From: Deltaproteobacteria bacterium
Lineage (GTDB): Bacteria > Myxococcota > B64-G9
Direction: 5' to 3'
DNA: 8,930 bases
Assembly (NCBI GenBank): GCA_030591745.1
Contig: JAUVAM010000099.1
Coordinates: 1 to 8,930 of the forward strand
The position numbers were made by a program, and so were the translations under genes. Below the pieces are notes generated by a model. That model was given only the letters and a program-made list of their open reading frames with translations, ran no database searches and was not told the origin of the DNA. Shown piece after piece: positions 5,128 through 8,930 of this stretch (its first letter is position 1; each line of letters starts with the position of its first letter).

Positions 5128-6524
5128 TGAAGACATTTTGGTGTTTGTTGGTTGGGGTTTTGTTGGTGCCCCAGGTCTGGGCGGCTGAGCCGGTCGAAAA
5201 CGTGCTGGTTTGGAAGAACGCCTGGTTGCAGCAGGGACCGGATGCCAAGTCTCCTCGTGTTCGGGAGTTGGTGTTCTCGGACAAGGAGCGTCCGGAGCGC
5301 CTGGAGCAGGTCCGCGTTTTCCAGCTTGTGGCCTGGGCTGGAGATTGGGTCCAGATTGAGACCATGCCGGATTCCAATTACGAGCATTGCATGGCTCCTC
5401 TCTATGATTTGGCTGATTACCGGCTGAACTTGTTTGTGCGTAAACAGGATGTTGTTTTGGTACTGCGCGAAGAAGTTCGCGAGCAATATGCCGACGGCAC
5501 CAGCTTGCGTCTTCGTCCGGGCCTGCCCCTGCTGTTCAATCAGTCCGACAAGCGATATCGGGTCGCCCATGCGGGTCTGGCCCTGGCCGCCTCGTTCTCC
5601 GCGGACAAAGTGGCCAGAAGCTATCGACCGACGGGGCGCTTGGTTTTGGGTTGCGAGCATAAGTGGGATGCAAGCCGAAGTCGTTTGCGCTTTGCCAAGG
5701 GACGCAAGGTCCAGCTTGCCGGTAAGCATGCGGCCTGTGTAGAGGATGCCAGGCGGGAAAAAGGCAGCAGTCTTTGGCGTCTGCGCACGGCCTGTGTGGA
5801 CATGCAGGTGAAGGCGGACCCGGCGCCCCAGGTGATTGAAGGCCCAGGCAGAGGTGCGCTGGCAAATCTATTCGGCGCGATGAGCGACGGGGACTGGCTG
5901 AAGGTGGGGCGAGGCGCGACCATCTATTGGGCGGATGGCCGACAGGCGGGTCAGGCGCGAGCGGATCTTTGGTTCAAGAGCAAGTCGGTGGCGAAAGGGG
6001 ATTTGGCTTGCGTGGATAGAACCTTGTCGGCCGGCGCAAAGGATTTGGCCGCGCCGAAGGCGGAACGCAAGATGCGTCTCTGTTTCCGTCCCGAAGACAT
6101 GGTGAAGGCGAAACGCCCGAATCCTTTCGAGGGTCTGGGTGTGGCCGGCGTGAAGGGGGTGGGGTTGGCCCCGGCCGGCAGGAAAACGGGAGCTGTGAAA
6201 ATCGGCGAGGCCGCGCCAAAGGTTAAGGGATTTCTGTCGAAGGATGTCATCCAGCGGGTCGTCCGGCGAAGTATGGGTCGCATCAAGTACTGCTATGAAA
6301 AGGCATTGATTCGGCGGGTTGACATGGCGGGCAAGGTTATGGTGCGTTTTGTGGTGGGTGGCCAGGGCAAGGTCATCAGCGCGAGTTTGTCGTCCAGTAC
6401 GCTTGGCGACAAGGGAACCGAGGCCTGTATATTGACTGTCGTCCGGGCCATGGTTTTTCCCAAGCCCAAGGGTGGTGGACTGGTTGTCGTCAATTACCCC
6501 TTTGTCTTCAAATCGGAGAATTAA
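5127..6524 (+). CDS. Exported AgmX/PglI C-terminal-domain (TonB-like tail) protein
   Basis: 465 residues. The ATG overlaps the previous stop by one base and no Shine-Dalgarno is evident, so translation is probably coupled. Signal peptide is about residues 1-19 (MKTFWCLLVG..., ending VWA). The first three-quarters is Cys-containing and strand-rich, with two SH3-like-looking stretches ending in GDW (72-74 and 255-257) and C88, C176, C204, C223, C295, C319. A Gly/Lys-rich linker (about 325-367) leads to the tail domain (about 369-463): LSKDVIQRVVRRSMGRIKYCYE with C389, AGKVMVRFVVGGQGKVISA, STLGD, C434, and FPKPKGGGLVVVNYPFVF. This matches the domain named for AgmX/PglI of Myxococcus gliding motility, which is common in many Myxococcota envelope proteins and looks like a TonB-type C-terminal domain. 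The paired Cys 389/434 are a usual feature. A motility role should not be inferred from the domain name alone. Confidence 0.85.
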   Translation: MKTFWCLLVGVLLVPQVWAAEPVENVLVWKNAWLQQGPDAKSPRVRELVFSDKERPERLEQVRVFQLVAWAGDWVQIETMPDSNYEHCMAPLYDLADYRLNLFVRKQDVVLVLREEVREQYADGTSLRLRPGLPLLFNQSDKRYRVAHAGLALAASFSADKVARSYRPTGRLVLGCEHKWDASRSRLRFAKGRKVQLAGKHAACVEDARREKGSSLWRLRTACVDMQVKADPAPQVIEGPGRGALANLFGAMSDGDWLKVGRGATIYWADGRQAGQARADLWFKSKSVAKGDLACVDRTLSAGAKDLAAPKAERKMRLCFRPEDMVKAKRPNPFEGLGVAGVKGVGLAPAGRKTGAVKIGEAAPKVKGFLSKDVIQRVVRRSMGRIKYCYEKALIRRVDMAGKVMVRFVVGGQGKVISASLSSSTLGDKGTEACILTVVRAMVFPKPKGGGLVVVNYPFVFKSEN

Positions 6525-6532
6525 GTTGGCTA

Positions 6533-7534
6533 ATGCCTAGGTCCAACTCAAAATCCTTTGCTTTGGTTTTGCTTTGTATTTTGCTGTCATGTGCTGCTTG
6601 TGAGCCGCAACTTCAGCCGGCGCTGCCCGTGCGCATGCTTTGTCCGGTCGGCCGGGGACCCGGGGATCTGTCGATTGTGGATGAGGTGACCAAGGGGATT
6701 AGTCTGGCCTGGATGCAAACCAGCATCACAGTAGAATTCGCCGTGCCCGAAAGCCCGGATGATGCTCGACGCATGCTGGAGTCCTGGGCCTTGATGCCCA
6801 AGGAACGGGGTGCAGCCCTTGTGATTGCGCTCGGCCATGAACACGAGGCCTTGATCGAATCCTTGCAATGCCAGTTTGGGTACAATCAGATTTTGTTTTT
6901 GGACGGAAACCCTTCTTCTTGCCCGGGTATGGTGACGGCGGAAATTCGAACCTTCGGATCGTCTTTTCTTGCGGGTGTGGCGGCCATGGAGGCCTCCGAA
7001 CGCAAGACGGCAGCCGCCATCGGTGGCATGTCAACGGCCCATGTGGATGAATCGATCGAAGGCTTTGTTGCCGGCGTTGAATACGCGGGCGGCCGGATCA
7101 CTGCCCGCGAATACTTGGCTCAAGATTCCACTGGTTTTGCCTCAGAGACCTTGGCATTCCAGAGAGCTGCTGAGCTATTCGAAGAAGCGGATGTGATCAT
7201 TTCGGTGGCCGGTGCCTCGTCTTTGGGGATCATCGAGGCCGCGCTGGGTTTTGCCGAGGAGGATCGGCGTTATGTCATCGGCCTGGATACGGATCAGTCG
7301 GTCCATGGAGTGCGTGGGGTCATCGGCTCGGTGACCACGAAGATGAAAAGGCTGACCACCGACAGCATATTGGCTGCGAGAAAGAAAGAAATGGAATCAG
7401 GGGCCTTGACCCTGGATTTGGAAAATGGCGGGTCGGATTTTTTCATCAATATGCTTTTTGAGTCCCAGTTGAGGGCCGTGGTGGAAGAAGCGCGGTCGGC
7501 TGCCCTGGCTGCGGAGCAGGCGAGAGCGCCATGA
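6533..7534 (+). CDS. BMP/PnrA-like substrate-binding lipoprotein
   Basis: 333 residues; ATG 8 nt after the previous stop. The nearest Shine-Dalgarno-like GGAG is 14 nt away, so initiation may rely on coupling. The lipoprotein signal has LLSC at 17-20 (C20), with C23 as an alternative. The body is a periplasmic-binding-protein fold: FGSSFLAGVAAM, then VDESIEGFVAGVEYAGG, ADVIISVAGASSLGIIEAA, and RYVIGLDTDQSV, all characteristic of the BMP (basic membrane protein/PnrA/Med) family. Known members bind purine nucleosides for ABC import, or act as regulators or surface lipoproteins. The N-terminal ligand loop reads GRGPGDLSIVDEVTKG, unlike the usual GxNDxxFNQ-type motif. C36, C112 and C130 could form disulfides. 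No ABC ATPase or permease gene is next to it; instead it lies inside an operon of exported proteins, so a sensing or scaffold role is as plausible as uptake. Confidence 0.8.
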   Translation: MPRSNSKSFALVLLCILLSCAACEPQLQPALPVRMLCPVGRGPGDLSIVDEVTKGISLAWMQTSITVEFAVPESPDDARRMLESWALMPKERGAALVIALGHEHEALIESLQCQFGYNQILFLDGNPSSCPGMVTAEIRTFGSSFLAGVAAMEASERKTAAAIGGMSTAHVDESIEGFVAGVEYAGGRITAREYLAQDSTGFASETLAFQRAAELFEEADVIISVAGASSLGIIEAALGFAEEDRRYVIGLDTDQSVHGVRGVIGSVTTKMKRLTTDSILAARKKEMESGALTLDLENGGSDFFINMLFESQLRAVVEEARSAALAAEQARAP

Positions 7535-8601
7535 ACCGCCGCCTTCTGCTGCTTGCCTTGTGCTTGATGATCAGTCCAAAGATAAAGGCTGATGAGGCCC
7601 CGATCATCGCAGGTGGATACGCTGCACTGGAGACGGGTCGTTCAATCCCCAACAGCATCCGTTACGGCGAAGAGAGCCTGGCCATCGATTTCGTGTTCAA
7701 GTTCGGCTGGCGCACCGAGAACTGGGGGCTCTTCGGCCAGATGGGCCTGAACCACTGGTATGACTTGGAATACAAAGACCGCCTGGCACCCACCTCCTTG
7801 AATCCGGGTGTGGGTGCGGAGTGGAACTATTTTGAAGGCCGGGCTCGGTCCAGCGTGGCCGTGGGGCCTTCTGTTTACATGACCGAGGGCAGTGGCGAAT
7901 TCGGAGAGGTGGGTTTTTTCATCGACTTCAGGCCGGCTGCTGTTCGCGTGCCTTTGATGGATGAATGGTGTCTGGTGGTTGACCCTTTGGCGTTTCAGTT
8001 CTCCGCACCGGTTTTGAGTAACATCCCTTTGCTCGTCTTCGAATACTACACGGTCTTGGGGTTGGAATATGGCCGAAAGGATATGCTGCCGCCCCCTGAG
8101 CGGCTCTGGTCAGACCAGGAATTGGGGTTGTTTTTCGAACTCAGCTTTCATCTGACCATCTTGAGCGATGATCCGGAACGCTCCATGTTGGCCCAGGCCG
8201 TGGGCGGAGCCTTCCGGGCTGGATATCGATTTTCTCGAGTGGGTTTGTTTCTGCATGTAGAGAACAACAGATGGATGTCTATGGAATTGGGCGGTCGAGG
8301 CATCACCGATGGCGTGTTGAATACTGGTTTGGGTCTGGAGGCCCTGCTGTTTTCCGGGCGCATTCGGGCAGCCGTGACCCTTGGACTTTCGACTCTTCTC
8401 ATGGACACCATGTTGCTGGATGCCGGTGATACCGGGTTCTTTTTCGAATGGCGTCCCTTTGGCTTCCGCTGGGCATGGTCTGAGCATGTGCATTTTTGTT
8501 TTGATCCCCTGGTCCTCGCGGTGGTGGCACCGGAGTTTGGTGATAACCGTTTGTTCATGTTGCAATACCGAAGCATCTTGGGCCTGGAGGTGGCATTGTG
8601 A
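7531..8601 (+). CDS. Beta-strand-rich exported protein with internal duplication, possible outer-membrane barrel
   Basis: 356 residues; its ATG overlaps the previous stop (ATGA, 7531-7534). Signal peptide is about residues 1-20 (MNRRLLLLAL..., ending KIKA), then DEAPIIAGGYAALETG. The rest alternates short amphipathic strands rich in Gly, Phe, Trp and Tyr, as in outer-membrane beta-barrels. The second half repeats the first: FKFGWR (56-61) and FRAGYR (228-233); GLF at 66 and 238; NPGVGAE (91-97) and NTGLGLE (264-270); GFFIDFRP (128-135) and GFFFEWRP (302-309); DPL at 151 and 325; EYYTVLGLE (171-179) and QYRSILGLE (345-353). The offset is 172-174 residues throughout. The last residues (LEVAL) do not end in the aromatic residue typical of classical barrels, although the preceding pattern is strand-like. 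No named family recognised. Its place behind a binding lipoprotein suggests a surface or envelope partner. Confidence 0.8.
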   Translation: MNRRLLLLALCLMISPKIKADEAPIIAGGYAALETGRSIPNSIRYGEESLAIDFVFKFGWRTENWGLFGQMGLNHWYDLEYKDRLAPTSLNPGVGAEWNYFEGRARSSVAVGPSVYMTEGSGEFGEVGFFIDFRPAAVRVPLMDEWCLVVDPLAFQFSAPVLSNIPLLVFEYYTVLGLEYGRKDMLPPPERLWSDQELGLFFELSFHLTILSDDPERSMLAQAVGGAFRAGYRFSRVGLFLHVENNRWMSMELGGRGITDGVLNTGLGLEALLFSGRIRAAVTLGLSTLLMDTMLLDAGDTGFFFEWRPFGFRWAWSEHVHFCFDPLVLAVVAPEFGDNRLFMLQYRSILGLEVAL

Positions 8602-8930
8602 GAATCCCTCTTCTGCTCCTTGTCGTCATCGGCATCCTGGGAATTTCGGGAGGGGCTGAGGCTTTCTCGGTGAATTCTGGTTTTACCGATCCCTGTCACG
8701 AGCGTTTCACGATGGTCACCCATTTTCAGACCCGGGTTCGCATCCCCAACGAGCTGATTCCAGATGCCCCCGAGGGCACCTGGGAGTCATTTATCGAGAC
8801 CATCGAAAAGCAGATGGCGATTTCTTTTGAAAGTCGTCGCGAGCGATTTTATTACGCCAGTCTTTTGGCGGGGGTGCGGGCCAATGACACGGACGGTCAC
8901 TCCACCCTCAACCTGAATGCCTTGCGCTCC
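8598..8930 (+). CDS. Exported protein of unknown function, N-terminal 111 residues (3' end outside window)
   Basis: The GTG start at 8598-8600 overlaps the previous TGA (GTGA) and lies 6 nt after a good GGAGGT (8586-8591). The frame stays open to the window end. Reading from there gives a clear signal peptide (MRIPLLLLVVIGILGI, ending about EAF), then SVNSGFTDPCHERFTM, RIPNELIPDAPEGTWESF, a Lys/Glu helix, and FYYASLLAGVRANDTDGHSTLNLNALRS. The combination of DPCHE near the mature N-terminus and A-N-D-T-D-G-H-S about 70 residues later offers Cys, His, Asp and Glu ligands and could form a metal site. I recall similar proteins in Myxococcota without a firm function. It is the fifth gene of the operon, and more genes may follow. 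Confidence 0.78.
   Translation, partial: MRIPLLLLVVIGILGISGGAEAFSVNSGFTDPCHERFTMVTHFQTRVRIPNELIPDAPEGTWESFIETIEKQMAISFESRRERFYYASLLAGVRANDTDGHSTLNLNALRS

Noticed and set aside
4962..5729. 255-codon open frame on the - strand
   Set aside because: It overlaps the small exported protein and the AgmX-tail gene in antisense, and has low-complexity, Gln/Arg/His-rich translation with no recognisable domain.
1..8930. CRISPR arrays, tRNA or rRNA genes, insertion sequences, toxin-antitoxin pairs
   Set aside because: I looked for regular repeat-spacer spacing, cloverleaf-like segments, transposase motifs and small paired reading frames, and found none that hold up by eye.

Overview
The window looks like chromosomal DNA from a Myxococcota / former deltaproteobacterial lineage. 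This rests on protein families rather than on a marker gene: an AgmX/PglI C-terminal-domain protein (5127-6524), a lipoprotein ending in a Cys-rich module with a CYDRSCQIEMGKALA motif that I associate with Myxococcota (749-1849), and many exported proteins without close textbook homologues. There is no rRNA, tRNA, CRISPR array, insertion sequence or phage gene. Base composition is moderately GC-rich and even, with no sign of a recently acquired island.

Left block (1-2705). The window opens inside a MATE-family efflux transporter (+). A two-domain predicted lipoprotein (+) follows 16 nt later. That unit ends at a strong stem-loop at 1854-1876 that has T-tracts on both strands, so it also terminates the convergent cold-shock gene (-). 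The cold-shock gene starts at a GTG (2103) behind a good Shine-Dalgarno sequence. It has a probable promoter about 160 nt further upstream, which implies a long cspA-style leader. Beyond it lies a small Cys-rich predicted lipoprotein (-, 2352-2705).

Middle block (2706-4802). An 88-bp divergent spacer with two inverted repeats separates the Cys-rich lipoprotein from an exported serine hydrolase of the beta-lactamase/class C family (+). That hydrolase carries an extra C-terminal domain. After a 164-bp gap comes a membrane-anchored thioredoxin-like protein with a CGAC site (+).

Right block (4861-8930). A predicted extended -10 promoter opens a tightly packed operon of five genes, in order: a small exported protein, the AgmX/PglI-tail protein, a BMP/PnrA-like binding lipoprotein, a beta-strand-rich exported protein built from an internal duplication, and an exported protein cut by the window edge. 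Three of the four junctions are 1-4 nt start/stop overlaps and the fourth is an 8-nt gap. Every product has a signal peptide, so the operon probably builds one envelope function. I cannot name that function. It is the best candidate here for an undescribed system.
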